Source: BOG-994 sp049514215 (lineage in GTDB: Bacteria > Pseudomonadota > Gammaproteobacteria > Burkholderiales > Burkholderiaceae_D). Taken from it: DNA of 64,000 nt. This document shows, piece by piece, positions 17,802-27,247 of this stretch (positions are counted from its first letter, which is position 1; the number at the start of each line of letters is the position of its first letter). The translations under genes were made by a program, and so were the position numbers. The stretch lies in assembly GCA_049514215.1 (NCBI GenBank), contig JBEKVI010000011.1, positions 26,859 to 90,858 on the forward strand, read 5' to 3'. The notes beneath the pieces are model-generated. The model saw only the letters and a program-made list of their open reading frames with translations. It was not told where the DNA came from and searched no databases.

Positions 17802-18514
17802 AGGGAACGCTCTATCTAGTGCCCTCCACTCTGGGCGAGGGCGCCCTCGATGCTGTCGTTCCGATGGGCGTATGCAAGGTGGCTGCCAGTCTCGACTACT
17901 ACATCGTCGAAAACGCGAAATCGGCGCGCGCCTTTCTGAAGAAGGTCCACGGGGTCGTGCCCCTGCAAAAAGCGCTACAGGACATCGAAATGCGCGAGTT
18001 GCATGTCACGACTCCTGCCTTAGTCTGGCCCGAGCTTCTCGCGCCCTTGCGCAATGGGCGCTCCGCGGGCCTTCTGTCCGAGGCCGGATGCCCGGCCGTA
18101 GCTGATCCAGGAGCCGGTCTGGTTGCGCTTGCGCATGCCGAAGAAATCAGAGTGCGACCGCTCGTGGGCGCCTCTTCGATCCTGCTTGCACTTATGGCGA
18201 GCGGCTTAAACGGCCAGCGCTTCGCCTTTGAAGGCTACTTGTCGACGGACGCCGAGGAGCGGCGCAAACGTCTGGTGGCGCTCGAGGCGAGATCGCGGCA
18301 GGAAGGGCAAACCCAGATCGTCATCGAGACGCCCTATCGGAATACAGTATTGCTTTCCGCTCTCTCGCAACACTTGGCAGCGCAGACCCGCGTGTGCGTG
18401 GCCTGCGATCTCTCGCTCGACTCCGAACTCATCATGACCCGCACCGCCCGCCAGTGGCGCGCTGCAGAGATAGACTTGCATCGCCGTCCCGCGATCTTCC
18501 TTTTCCAAGCCTAG
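17798..18514 (+). CDS. SAM-dependent methyltransferase, tetrapyrrole methylase fold (RsmI-related)
   Basis: 238 residues. The fold is seen in TLYLVPSTLGEG at the start, the loop LLSEAGCPAVADPGAGLVALAH, and VRPLVGASSILLALMASGLNGQRFAFEGYL, all resembling RsmI (16S rRNA C1402 2'-O-methyltransferase). It is shorter than RsmI (about 280 residues) and lacks the RsmI C-terminal HTH region. This compact relative commonly follows maf in Burkholderiales. The substrate is unknown. It overlaps the convergent S49 peptidase gene by 4 bases. Confidence 0.85.
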   Translation: MKGTLYLVPSTLGEGALDAVVPMGVCKVAASLDYYIVENAKSARAFLKKVHGVVPLQKALQDIEMRELHVTTPALVWPELLAPLRNGRSAGLLSEAGCPAVADPGAGLVALAHAEEIRVRPLVGASSILLALMASGLNGQRFAFEGYLSTDAEERRKRLVALEARSRQEGQTQIVIETPYRNTVLLSALSQHLAAQTRVCVACDLSLDSELIMTRTARQWRAAEIDLHRRPAIFLFQA

Positions 18515-19545
18515 CGCCAACCCAGTGGGGTTGTCAGCGCGCGCGCCAGGCTTCCGGCGAAAGAACTGCCAATGCGCCGGGCCACGCGCTCTGGCAGGCT
18601 CTCTTTTTCGGTGTAATCGACCACATCCTGGGCCTTGATGACATCGCGCGCGACGCTGTCGACCGTACCGTAGCCGTCGGCAAGACCGAGCTCGATACTT
18701 TTTGCGCCACTCCAAAACAGGCCCGAGAACAGGTCCGGCGTCTCCTTCAGGCGCTTGCCGCGGCCATCGCGCACCACCTTGATGAATTGCTCGTGGATCT
18801 CGTCGAGCATGCCCTGCAGGTGCGCCTTCTGCTCCTCGGTCATGGGCGAGAACGGATCGCCGATGCCCTTGTTCTTGCCAGCGGTCATAAGACGCCGCTC
18901 GACCCCGACTTTTTCCATCGTTCCGGTAAAGCCGAAACCGTCCATGAGAACGCCGATCGAGCCCACGATGCTCGCCTTGTCCACAAAAATCTCGTCGGCG
19001 GCAGCGGCCGTATAGTAGCCGCCCGAGGCACAGATTTCTTCGACCACCACGTACAGCGGCTTATTAGGATATTCGCCGCGCAAGCGCTTGATCTCGTCGT
19101 AGATCATGCCCGCCTGAACGGGGCTTCCACCCGGACTATTGATGCGCAGGATCACCCCGGCCGTTCCCGAATCGTGAAAGGCGGTCTGAAGCGCGCCATT
19201 GACCTTTTCTGCGGACGCCTGTCCGGTCGTATCGATCACACCTTCCATGCTCACCAAGGCGGTATGGCGCGAGCCCAAATCGGCCTCGCTTCCCTTGATG
19301 ACCAGGCTCCCGAGATAAAGTAGTACGAGCGTTACGTAGAACAGCGTCACGCTCTTAAAGAAGATGCCCCAACGGCGGGCGCTGCGCCTTTCCCGTAATG
19401 ACCCGAAGGCGAGCTCCTCGAGGACGCTGCGCTCCCAGGGCTGCGCTCCCTGCGCTCGTTCGGTTGGGGGAACGTCAGGGGAGAAACGGGGTTCTTTTTG
19501 ACGGTCTGGATCGCTGAATCCAGGGATGGTATTTTCTTCGGGCAT
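18511..19545 (-). CDS. S49 family peptidase (SppA/SohB-like)
   Basis: 344 residues. It is a membrane-anchored serine protease that degrades signal-peptide remnants or other membrane peptides. One membrane segment lies at about residues 60-82, after a polar N terminus. The peptidase domain shows GVILRINSPGGSPVQAG and EEICASGGYYTAAAADEIF, the latter with the nucleophilic Ser, then SIVGSIGVLMDGFGF. The short length corresponds to the one-domain SohB/SppA36 type, not to the double-domain E. coli SppA. Confidence 0.92.
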   Translation of the reverse strand: MPEENTIPGFSDPDRQKEPRFSPDVPPTERAQGAQPWERSVLEELAFGSLRERRSARRWGIFFKSVTLFYVTLVLLYLGSLVIKGSEADLGSRHTALVSMEGVIDTTGQASAEKVNGALQTAFHDSGTAGVILRINSPGGSPVQAGMIYDEIKRLRGEYPNKPLYVVVEEICASGGYYTAAAADEIFVDKASIVGSIGVLMDGFGFTGTMEKVGVERRLMTAGKNKGIGDPFSPMTEEQKAHLQGMLDEIHEQFIKVVRDGRGKRLKETPDLFSGLFWSGAKSIELGLADGYGTVDSVARDVIKAQDVVDYTEKESLPERVARRIGSSFAGSLARALTTPLGWR

Positions 19546-19565
19546 AGTTCGGTGTCACGACCGGA

Positions 19566-19976
19566 TCAAGGGGGGGCAATAAACGCATCATCGGGCAGCC
19601 AGTAGACCATCCCGTCGTGTTCGAGAACACAGAGCGCCTGCAAACGCGCGCCGCGACAGGGTCCGCCGACGCAGTGACCGCTCTCCGGCTCGTAGACGGC
19701 GCCGTGGGTCGCGCAGATCAAGTATAACCCTGAATGATCAAAAAACTCGCCTTCTCGCCAGTCCAACTCGGTGGCGACATGGGCGCATTGGTTCAGATAA
19801 CCATGGACCGAACCTTGGAAGCGGACCACAAATCCAGTGAGTCTTTGATTGGGTCGCCCGGTCCGTGAGGCAACGGCGAAGCGGACTCCGCGCCCTCTTT
19901 CGGCGAGTTCGCCGCTGGTGCACACGAGGACACGTCCGGCTTCTGACTGCGGGCGCTGCGCCGAGGATTCAAGCAT
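19566..19976 (-). CDS. Rieske [2Fe-2S] domain protein
   Basis: 136 residues from the ATG at 19976; a longer frame upstream overlaps the HAD gene and is not conserved-looking. The cluster ligands are present: a CAH box in LNQCAHVATELDW and a CATH box in LYLICATHGAVYEPESGHC. There is no export signal or second domain, so it resembles small cytoplasmic Rieske ferredoxins. It lies between an S49 peptidase and a HAD phosphatase in a tight minus-strand group (8-base overlap with the latter). Its electron partner is unknown. Confidence 0.88.
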   Translation of the reverse strand: MLESSAQRPQSEAGRVLVCTSGELAERGRGVRFAVASRTGRPNQRLTGFVVRFQGSVHGYLNQCAHVATELDWREGEFFDHSGLYLICATHGAVYEPESGHCVGGPCRGARLQALCVLEHDGMVYWLPDDAFIAPP

Positions 19977-20619
19977 GCTGGATGAGCCAGTCGCGAAGTC
20001 GGGCCGGTGAGTCGAGCACCGCAAGAGGCGACAACGCAAATAGCTGCTCGGCAGGGTGCGCTCCGTAGCTGACGGCCACGCCTGCCGTCTGAGCGTTACG
20101 GGCCATCGTCAGATCGTGCGTGGTATCGCCCACCATGAGAGTGTGCTCAGCCGCGACCTCTAGCGCCTCGGTCAAATCCAGCAGCATTCTCGGGTCCGGC
20201 TTGGGTGCGCTCTCATCGGCAGTTCGGGTCGCGTCGAAGAAATTGCCCAGATCGCACTGGGCGAGCGCACGGTCTAGACCGACTCGATTTTTTCCCGTGG
20301 CCACAGCCAGCCGATGCCCCTTCGCCTTGAGTTCGTCGAGCATCAAGCGTGCGCCTGGAAACAGACTCAGCACGCCGTCGCGCGAGAGGTAGTGGTAACG
20401 ATAACGCGCCACCATCTGCGGCACCATATCGGCGCGCAGCTCAGGCACCGCATAGCTCAATGCATCAGTGAGGCCAAGACCGATCACATGCTGGGCCGCA
20501 GCGTCGGACGGCACGGGCAATCCCAGGTCCTGACATGCCCGTTGAATGCTCGAGGCGATCGTCGCCGTGGAATCCATGAGGGTTCCATCCCAGTCGAAGA
20601 CGACCAGCTCAAATCGCAT
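19969..20619 (-). CDS. HAD-superfamily phosphatase (Gph/phosphoglycolate phosphatase-like)
   Basis: 216 residues from the ATG at 20619; another ATG two codons upstream is equally possible. Motif I is FDWDGTLMDST, motif II lies in LAVATGKNR, and motif III/IV in KPDPRMLLDL and MVGDTTHDLTMARNA. Members dephosphorylate phosphoglycolate or other small phosphate esters. It overlaps the rluC stop by about 11 bases. The exact substrate cannot be told from the sequence. Confidence 0.9.
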   Translation of the reverse strand: MRFELVVFDWDGTLMDSTATIASSIQRACQDLGLPVPSDAAAQHVIGLGLTDALSYAVPELRADMVPQMVARYRYHYLSRDGVLSLFPGARLMLDELKAKGHRLAVATGKNRVGLDRALAQCDLGNFFDATRTADESAPKPDPRMLLDLTEALEVAAEHTLMVGDTTHDLTMARNAQTAGVAVSYGAHPAEQLFALSPLAVLDSPARLRDWLIQHA

Positions 20620-21586
20620 GGGCATGGCGCAACGCTTCCAGATACTGCTCGCATTCTTGCGGAAGGGGCGCCTCCAATTCAAGCGGGGCACCGGTGGCCG
20701 GATGACGCAGACCGATTCGCCACGCATGCAAGAACATGCGTTTGAGGGTCGGCTTTCCCGTACCGCGGGCATGTTGACGATTCAAACCGTAGTTGCCGTA
20801 TTTCTCGTCACCGGCAATGGGAAATCCGAGATGGGACAGATGCACCCGAATCTGGTGGGTCCTGCCCGTCTTCAACTCGACATCCAGCAAAGCCGCTCCG
20901 TCGAGTTGTTCGCGCAGCATCACGATGGTATGCGCGGGAACTCCTTCTGGATCGACACGAACGCGTCGCTCGCCATCGGCCAGCAGATACTTCATCAGAG
21001 GGGCCTTCACGTGTTGGCGCGCGTTGGGCCAGGCGCCCCAGACCAAGGCCAGATAATGCTTGTCCATAGCCCCTTGCCGGATCTGTTCATGCACGGCGAG
21101 CAGGGCCGTGCGTTTCTTGGCCAAAACGAGAATACCCGAGGTTTCCCGGTCAAGCCGGTGTGCGAGTTCAAGGAACGGTGCCTTCGGCCGGGCCGCGCGG
21201 AGTTGTTCGATGACTCCGAAAGACACGCCGCTGCCGCCGTGAACCGCAACGCCGGCCGGTTTGTCGAGGACGAGCAGATGCTCATCTTCGAGCAGGATCG
21301 CAAATTCCGCCGCCCGGACCACTTTGGGGACCTCGAGGCTCGTGCGCATCGGTGGAAGCCGGATTTCGTCGCCCTGGACAAGGCGATAGGCGGCTTCAAC
21401 CCGCTTCTTGTTCACCCGGACTTCACCGCCACGGATGACGCGGTAGACATGGCTCTTGGGCACCCCCTTTGCGAGCCGCAAGAGGAAGTTGTCGATGCGT
21501 TGACCGGCCTCCTCGATGCCCACGCGGAAAAAGCGCACCCGCGATGCTTCGACCTTCGCCGGAGCTCTTTCCCCTAAGTCATTCAT
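20609..21586 (-). CDS. rluC: 23S rRNA pseudouridine synthase RluC
   Basis: 325 residues. An N-terminal S4 RNA-binding domain covers about residues 30-80 (QRIDNFLLRLAKGVPKSHVYRVIRGGEVRVN). The catalytic Asp lies in AHRLDRETSGILVLAK, and LKTGRTHQIRVHLSHLGFPIAGD is the RluA-family C-terminal motif. RluC makes three pseudouridines in 23S rRNA of E. coli. It is divergent from rne, as in many proteobacteria. Confidence 0.95.
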   Translation of the reverse strand: MNDLGERAPAKVEASRVRFFRVGIEEAGQRIDNFLLRLAKGVPKSHVYRVIRGGEVRVNKKRVEAAYRLVQGDEIRLPPMRTSLEVPKVVRAAEFAILLEDEHLLVLDKPAGVAVHGGSGVSFGVIEQLRAARPKAPFLELAHRLDRETSGILVLAKKRTALLAVHEQIRQGAMDKHYLALVWGAWPNARQHVKAPLMKYLLADGERRVRVDPEGVPAHTIVMLREQLDGAALLDVELKTGRTHQIRVHLSHLGFPIAGDEKYGNYGLNRQHARGTGKPTLKRMFLHAWRIGLRHPATGAPLELEAPLPQECEQYLEALRHAHAI

Positions 21587-21593
21587 AATGCAA

Positions 21594-21599
21594 TATAAT
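21594..21599 (+). promoter_or_regulatory. Candidate -10 element for rne
   Basis: A perfect TATAAT lies on the plus strand just upstream of rluC, pointing to rne. No convincing -35 box is seen 16-18 bases before it. If used, it would give rne a leader of about 560 bases. Confidence 0.35.
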
Positions 21600-22166
21600 T
21601 TGTGACAGATCAGAACAATCCCGACTCAGATCCGCGCCAGTCGCAGAAGACCTTCGTGCCTGCGACGCGCGCGCTGGTCGGAATCGAAGCGTTGTTCGAT
21701 CTGAATGGTTGCGTGCGGGATCGCTGTCAATTCTACACGCCGCTTTAGATGTTCAGCGTAAGGAACACACGCGAATGGTGGTTCGATCCGCTGTAGCGGC
21801 GCCTTGGCGCAGGCCCGGCGGAAGGACGACCAGAGCAGAAAGATGAATGGCAACAAAACGAATTCGAAGGCGTCACCATGACGACGCCTCCGTAGGTTGA
21901 CACCTGACGATGCCCCAACCGGAATCCCGCTCGGACTGATCTTCGCATGGCACGATGTCGATGGTATTGCAGTGGCGCGCGCCAGCGCACGGCACGGCAG
22001 CCTCGTTTGCGTGCGTCGAAGTGTTCCGGACCAGTGTCTTCCCAGCCCATGCAACGCAATCGAGTACGCGTTGCATAGCGGCAATTCTCGCCAGTCTCCT
22101 TCTCTCGCGTTTCGATAACAACAAAGTGGTCCGGTCGTGCGCGAGCACCCCGGCCTAGGAGTAAAC
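21600..22166 (+). other. Long 5' leader region of rne
   Basis: About 570 bases between rluC and rne hold no gene I can support. A clear hairpin lies at 21868-21889: AGGCGTC and GACGCCT pair around an 8-base loop. E. coli rne has a long leader by which RNase E controls its own mRNA; a similar role here is inference from length and position only. Confidence 0.4.
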
Positions 22167-25139
22167 ATGAAGCGCATGTTGTTCAACGCGACGCACGCCG
22201 AAGAGTTGCGCGTCGCGATCGTCGACGGTCAAAAGCTGATCGACATTGATATAGAAGCAGCTGGCCGAGAACAGCGCAAATCCAATATCTACAAGGGCGT
22301 CATCACTCGCGTCGAACCCAGCCTTGAGGCGTGTTTCGTCAACTACGGCGAAGAGCGGCATGGTTTTCTGCCGTTCAAGGACATCTCCCGGCAGTACTTC
22401 CGAGAGGGAGTAGAAGTGCGATCCGCGCGCATCCAGGATGCCGTCAAGGAGGGCCAGGAACTCTTCGTCCAGGTGGAGAAGGAGGAACGAGGTAGCAAAG
22501 GCGCAGCGCTGACCACCTTCATATCGCTTGCGGGACGTTATCTGGTCCTCATGCCCAATAATCCGCGCGGCGGCGGCGTTTCGCGCCGCGTCGAGGGCGA
22601 GGACCGCCAGGAACTGCGCGACACGATGGACCAGCTGGAACTGCCACCGGGGATGAGCATCATCGCGCGCACGGCCGGAATCGGTCGCAATGCCACTGAA
22701 CTGCAATGGGATCTGAATTACCTCATGCAACTCTGGCGCGCCATCGAGGGGGCGGGCAATTCCGCCTCGGGCGCCTTTCTGATCTATCAGGAATCGAGCC
22801 TTGTCATCCGCGCGATCCGAGATTATTTCCATCCGGATATCGGTGAGATCCTGATCGATACGGACGATATTTATGAGCAGGCGCGCCAGTTTATGGCGCA
22901 CGTGATGCCGGACATGGTAGGTCGCGTGAAGCGCTATCGCGACGATGTTCCCTTGTTCTCCCGCTTCCAGATCGAGCACCAGATCGAGACCGCACATTCG
23001 CGTACGGTGCCGCTGCCCTCCGGAGGGGCGATCGTGATCGACCACACCGAAGCGTTGGTCTCGGTGGACGTCAATTCAGCGCGGGCGACGCGCGGCGGCG
23101 ACATCGAAGAGACCGCCTTGCGGACCAATCTCGAGGCCGCCGACGAAGTGGCGCGCCAGATGCGCCTACGCGACCTGGGCGGGCTGATCGTGATCGACTT
23201 CATTGACATGGAATCGGCCAAGAACCAAAGGGAAGTCGAGCAGCGCCTAAAGGATGCGCTCTATTACGACCGCGCCCGCGTCCAGATGGGCAAGATCTCC
23301 CGTTTCGGACTGATGGAACTGTCACGCCAGCGTCTGCGACCCTCTCTGTCGGAGGGCAGTCATGTGGTTTGTCCGCGCTGCAACGGCACCGGACATATTC
23401 GCGACACGGAATCCTCGGCGTTGCATGTTCTGCGCATCATTCAAGAAGAAGCGATGAAGGAGAACACGGCCTCGGTGCATACGCACGTACCAGTCGAAGT
23501 GGCGACTTTCCTATTGAACGAGAAACGCACCGACATCGCGAAGATCGAGGCGCGCCTGAAGGTCAATGTCATCCTGATTCCCAACAAGCACATCGAGACC
23601 CCCCACTACACCCTGGAGCGGCTAAAGCACGACGATCCCCGATTGGAGGAAACCGCGGCCAGCTACGCGATGGTGGAAGAACCTGCAGAACAAGCCTATA
23701 CGCGCAAGCGCGAAGAGGCCGCCAAACCGCGTCAGGAGGCAATGGTCAAGGGCGTTACGCCCGATCAGCCCGCACCGGTCGCCGAAAGAGCGCTCGAGCG
23801 AAGCGAAACCCCCGTGGCTGCGTCTACGGTGCAGCCGGCGTACGAGTCGACGGGCATCATCGCACGCATCCTGGGCTGGTTCCGAAGCCCGCCACCGGCA
23901 CCGATTACAACCCCCCTTCTCACCACGCCCGTCGAAGTCGCGCCACGTGCTCGCGGCCCCCACCGAGAGGCCGGCCAGAGAGAGGCCGGATCGCGTGGTG
24001 GTTCGGGAGGCCGCGGCCAACGCGGAAATCGCTCCCGTCAGGAGCGCAACGGCGATTCGCAGGAGCGAGCAGATCGTAGCGGCCGTACTGGAGCCGCCAG
24101 TCCGGACGCACCGGATTCCCGTGCCGACCGTACGCGTGGCGGTCGCCAGGAAGCCTCTGCCAGCACCGATGCCGCCGCAACGGCGAAGGCGGATCGCGGC
24201 GAACGTCCGGATCGAGGCGAACGTCGCCGCGATCGGGGAGAGCCGCGTCCCAAAGTGCAGCCCCCACCCAGCGAGAGCGTCGAACAGGATCTTTTGACCG
24301 CCAATACGATTCCGCAGGAAAGCACCGCGGGGCCGGGCGAATCGGGAGCGGAAAAGTCCGGCGGCCCGGGCGGGACGAATAGCGGACGACGACGCAGACG
24401 CGGTGGACGAAACCGGAATCGACGCGAGCGGGATGCAGGGCCGGCTGCGGGCAGCGCGGGCGACGAATTGGGCGACGAGGACGGAACCCTCTCCGAATTT
24501 CCCGACACCATTCCGTTTGCTGCTCGCGAAGACGCCGCAGACGAAGCCATCGGCCATGCGAAATTTGACGATGACTCGGAACCCCATTCCAACTTCGGCG
24601 ACGTGAGCTCCTTTGCGATCACGCCGCTCATCGCCGGTACCCACGCGGCGAGCGAGACGACCGAACCGGTCGTGCACGAGGTCCCCGAACCCGCCGCCCA
24701 GCCTCCCGAGGCAAGCGAGACAGCGGTGCCCGAGCTTCTTGCGACACCGGCGCCGGAGCGCGATACATGGAGTGCCCCACCGGAGCCTGCGCTGGGTCAG
24801 GAGGCCGCCCTCCCGACCGATCCGGATTTGCTCCCTTCCGGTTTCGGCAGCGCACCGGAGGATGTCAAGACCGCGACCGAGCCCAAGGAGCCGGCACGAC
24901 CCGGGAGTTGGGGCGGAAATGGCCCGCTTCCTCCTGCCGTGGCATCGCTGGATCAGCTTTCTTCGGTCCTACAGGCTGCAGGTCTGGAGCTCGTCCAAAC
25001 CGATGAGGCCAAGCTCGAATTCGCCCGCCAGCGTGCCCTTGCCGCGACTCCTCCTCAGGTTCGCGTCCCGCGTTATCGTAAGTCCTTGCCCCCGGTCTCA
25101 TCGGAACCGCTGGTTCAAATCGAGACTCGCAAGCACTGA
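22167..25139 (+). CDS. rne: Ribonuclease E
   Basis: 990 residues from the ATG at 22167, which has AGGAG 6 bases upstream and begins MKRMLFNATHAEELRVAIVD as in other RNase E proteins. The catalytic half contains the S1 domain (about 35-115), the 5' sensor/RNase H region, the DNase I-like domain with metal-binding Asp residues in VDVNSARATRG and VIDFIDM, and the zinc link Cys402/Cys405 in CPRCNGTGHIR. From about residue 510 the sequence becomes low-complexity: Arg/Gly/Glu-rich stretches that probably bind RNA, then acidic Pro/Ala-rich sequence. This half should scaffold an RNA degradosome and the membrane or enzyme partners, but no specific partner site can be named. The 2OG oxygenase gene follows 15 bases later. 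Confidence 0.96.
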   Translation: MKRMLFNATHAEELRVAIVDGQKLIDIDIEAAGREQRKSNIYKGVITRVEPSLEACFVNYGEERHGFLPFKDISRQYFREGVEVRSARIQDAVKEGQELFVQVEKEERGSKGAALTTFISLAGRYLVLMPNNPRGGGVSRRVEGEDRQELRDTMDQLELPPGMSIIARTAGIGRNATELQWDLNYLMQLWRAIEGAGNSASGAFLIYQESSLVIRAIRDYFHPDIGEILIDTDDIYEQARQFMAHVMPDMVGRVKRYRDDVPLFSRFQIEHQIETAHSRTVPLPSGGAIVIDHTEALVSVDVNSARATRGGDIEETALRTNLEAADEVARQMRLRDLGGLIVIDFIDMESAKNQREVEQRLKDALYYDRARVQMGKISRFGLMELSRQRLRPSLSEGSHVVCPRCNGTGHIRDTESSALHVLRIIQEEAMKENTASVHTHVPVEVATFLLNEKRTDIAKIEARLKVNVILIPNKHIETPHYTLERLKHDDPRLEETAASYAMVEEPAEQAYTRKREEAAKPRQEAMVKGVTPDQPAPVAERALERSETPVAASTVQPAYESTGIIARILGWFRSPPPAPITTPLLTTPVEVAPRARGPHREAGQREAGSRGGSGGRGQRGNRSRQERNGDSQERADRSGRTGAASPDAPDSRADRTRGGRQEASASTDAAATAKADRGERPDRGERRRDRGEPRPKVQPPPSESVEQDLLTANTIPQESTAGPGESGAEKSGGPGGTNSGRRRRRGGRNRNRRERDAGPAAGSAGDELGDEDGTLSEFPDTIPFAAREDAADEAIGHAKFDDDSEPHSNFGDVSSFAITPLIAGTHAASETTEPVVHEVPEPAAQPPEASETAVPELLATPAPERDTWSAPPEPALGQEAALPTDPDLLPSGFGSAPEDVKTATEPKEPARPGSWGGNGPLPPAVASLDQLSSVLQAAGLELVQTDEAKLEFARQRALAATPPQVRVPRYRKSLPPVSSEPLVQIETRKH

Positions 25140-25154
25140 GGAATTGGTTTTGCC

Positions 25155-26003
25155 GTGCGCCTGACACCGGAGCTTAGCCACTGGATCACGGAGCAGCTCG
25201 CGCGCGGCTGCAATCCGGAAGACATGGTGCAGGCGCTTGTGACCGTTGGGCACGACGAGCAATTTGCGCGTAGCGCCCTGTCGCAGGCGCCGCGCGATGC
25301 GGGCGACTCCCCAACGGCTACAGGGAACCTCGAGAGCCGCGGCACACCCCGACCCCTGGGTGAAGCTCTGGCCAAGGGAACCCATATCCTGCAGGCCGAA
25401 GGTCGCGATGTAAAGGTACTCATGCGCCTGACGCGGCCCGAGGTCTTGGTCTTGGGGAGCGTGCTCTCGGACGAGGAGTGCGATGCGCTCATCCAGGAGT
25501 CCAAGCCAAAACTAGAGCGCTCCCGAACCGTCGATCGGGCCAGCGGAGGCACCGAACTCAATGCCGCGCGGACCAGCGAGGGGACCTACTTCAATCATTC
25601 GGAGTCGGAGCTATTGCTGCGCATCAATCGGCGGATTGCCGCACTGACGGCGTGGCCAATGGAATACGGAGAACCTCTCCAAATTCTGCACTACGGCATC
25701 GGCGCCGAATACCAACCGCACTATGACTACTTTGACCCAAGCGACCCCGGTACCAGTAAATTGACCGCCCAAGGCGGCCAGAGGGTCGCTACGCTCATCA
25801 TCTACCTGAACGATCCGCAGCGCGGCGGCGCGACGCTTTTCCCGGACCTGGGCATCGAGATTGCGGCCGTCAAGGGAAACGCCGTGTTTTTCTCCTATGA
25901 GAGGCCTCATCCCGACACGCGCACGCTGCATGCCGGAACGCCAGTGCTCGAGGGAGAGAAATGGATCGCGACGCGCTGGCTGCGCGAGAGGGCTTATCGA
26001 TAG
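25155..26003 (+). CDS. Prolyl 4-hydroxylase-like 2-oxoglutarate/Fe(II) dioxygenase
   Basis: 282 residues with a GTG start. The double-stranded beta-helix has all ligands: His189 and Asp191 (QPHYDYF), distal His259 (TLHAG) and the 2-oxoglutarate-binding Lys269 (GEKWIATRW). A stretch at about 130-150 (GGTELNAARTSEGTYF) resembles the substrate loop of P4H enzymes. The first 45 residues form a separate small helical, UBA-like segment (ELSHWITEQLARGCNPEDMVQALV). Family members hydroxylate protein prolines. It starts 15 bases after rne and is probably co-transcribed with it. The substrate is unknown. Confidence 0.88.
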   Translation: MRLTPELSHWITEQLARGCNPEDMVQALVTVGHDEQFARSALSQAPRDAGDSPTATGNLESRGTPRPLGEALAKGTHILQAEGRDVKVLMRLTRPEVLVLGSVLSDEECDALIQESKPKLERSRTVDRASGGTELNAARTSEGTYFNHSESELLLRINRRIAALTAWPMEYGEPLQILHYGIGAEYQPHYDYFDPSDPGTSKLTAQGGQRVATLIIYLNDPQRGGATLFPDLGIEIAAVKGNAVFFSYERPHPDTRTLHAGTPVLEGEKWIATRWLRERAYR

Positions 26004-26081
26004 CATCGATGTGGTTAGCCAAACGCTGCAACGGAATCCTCGGCGCGCTATGATGCAAGAGAACCACCCTTAAAGAATGCC

Positions 26082-27188
26082 ATGAGTCATCGCGTTGTAC
26101 CCATTGCCGATTTCCGTCGCCCGACGCTTAAACCGCGTCGACCCGACGCAGAGCAGCACGTGCCTACGGGATTGCTTACGGACACCCGTGGGCGGCCGCT
26201 GCGCGACTTGCGCATCTCCGTGACCGATCGATGCAATTTCCGCTGCATCTACTGCATGCCGCGGGACGTGTTCGACAAAGATTATCCGTTTGCACCCCAC
26301 TCGGCGTTGCTGACCTTCGAAGAACTGACGCGACTAACCCGGATATTTGTGGCACATGGGGTGGAAAAGATTCGACTCACGGGGGGTGAGCCGCTCTTGC
26401 GCAAGGGGCTCGAACAACTAGTCTCCATGCTAGCCGAGCTTCGGACTCCCAACGGGGGGGAGTTAGACATTACGCTGACGACCAATGGCTCTTTGCTTGC
26501 GCGCAAGGCCCAGACATTAAAGGACGCGGGCTTAAAGCGCGTCACGGTCAGCCTTGATGCCCTCGACGAAGCGATCTTCCAGCGGATGAATGACGCCGAT
26601 TTTCCGGTTCGCGATGTCCTAGAGGGCATCGAAGCCGCCGAGCGCGCCGGACTTAGCCCGGTGAAGATCAACATGGTCGTCAAGCGTGGCGTCAACGATC
26701 AAGAGATCGTTCCCATGGCGCGCTACTTCAGGCAAGCGGGTCAGGTGCTGCGGTTCATTGAATACATGGACGTGGGCAATTCCAACGGCTGGTGCCTCGA
26801 CGACGTGGTACCCAGCGCCGAGGTGATTGCCCGAATCCAAGCCCACCACCCGCTTGTACCCATCGAGGCAAACTATCCCGGCGAGGTTGCGCAACGCTGG
26901 CGTTACACCGATGGCAAGGCTGAGTTGGGCGTGATCTCGAGCGTGACACAGGCATTCTGTCATTCTTGTAGCCGGGCCCGCCTGTCCACCGAGGGCCGGC
27001 TTTTCACCTGCCTTTTTTCCAGCGAGGGCACCGATCTGCGCGCTGCGCTACGCGATGGTTCGGCTGACGCTACGCTCTCCGATCTGATCGCAGCAGTCTG
27101 GACCAATCGCACCGACCGCTACTCGGAAATCCGTAGCGAACACACCGAGGGCCTGAAAAAGGTCGAGATGTCCTACATCGGCGGCTGA
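26082..27188 (+). CDS. moaA: GTP 3',8-cyclase MoaA (molybdenum cofactor synthesis)
   Basis: 368 residues. This radical SAM enzyme converts GTP to 3',8-cyclo-GTP, the first step of molybdopterin synthesis, with MoaC. The radical SAM Cys51, Cys55 and Cys58 lie in CNFRCIYC; LTGGEPLL follows. The second cluster is bound by Cys residues in FCHSCSRARLSTEGRLFTC, and the chain ends in Gly-Gly as the activity requires. The N terminus is about 30 residues longer than usual. No other mo gene lies in the window. Confidence 0.96.
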   Translation: MSHRVVPIADFRRPTLKPRRPDAEQHVPTGLLTDTRGRPLRDLRISVTDRCNFRCIYCMPRDVFDKDYPFAPHSALLTFEELTRLTRIFVAHGVEKIRLTGGEPLLRKGLEQLVSMLAELRTPNGGELDITLTTNGSLLARKAQTLKDAGLKRVTVSLDALDEAIFQRMNDADFPVRDVLEGIEAAERAGLSPVKINMVVKRGVNDQEIVPMARYFRQAGQVLRFIEYMDVGNSNGWCLDDVVPSAEVIARIQAHHPLVPIEANYPGEVAQRWRYTDGKAELGVISSVTQAFCHSCSRARLSTEGRLFTCLFSSEGTDLRAALRDGSADATLSDLIAAVWTNRTDRYSEIRSEHTEGLKKVEMSYIGG

Positions 27189-27247
27189 TGCAGGGCTGAC
27201 CGTAGCGCTCCCGCCGCGCCCGGCCCCGCCGTCGCGGACGCATAGGC

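Noticed and set aside
21626..22186. 186-codon minus-strand frame between rluC and rne
   Set aside because: It covers the rne leader and start, has no domain and no plausible initiation site.
23622..24677. Long open frame on the minus strand opposite the RNase E tail
   Set aside because: It is the complement of low-complexity GC-rich coding sequence; no motif and no ribosome-binding site.
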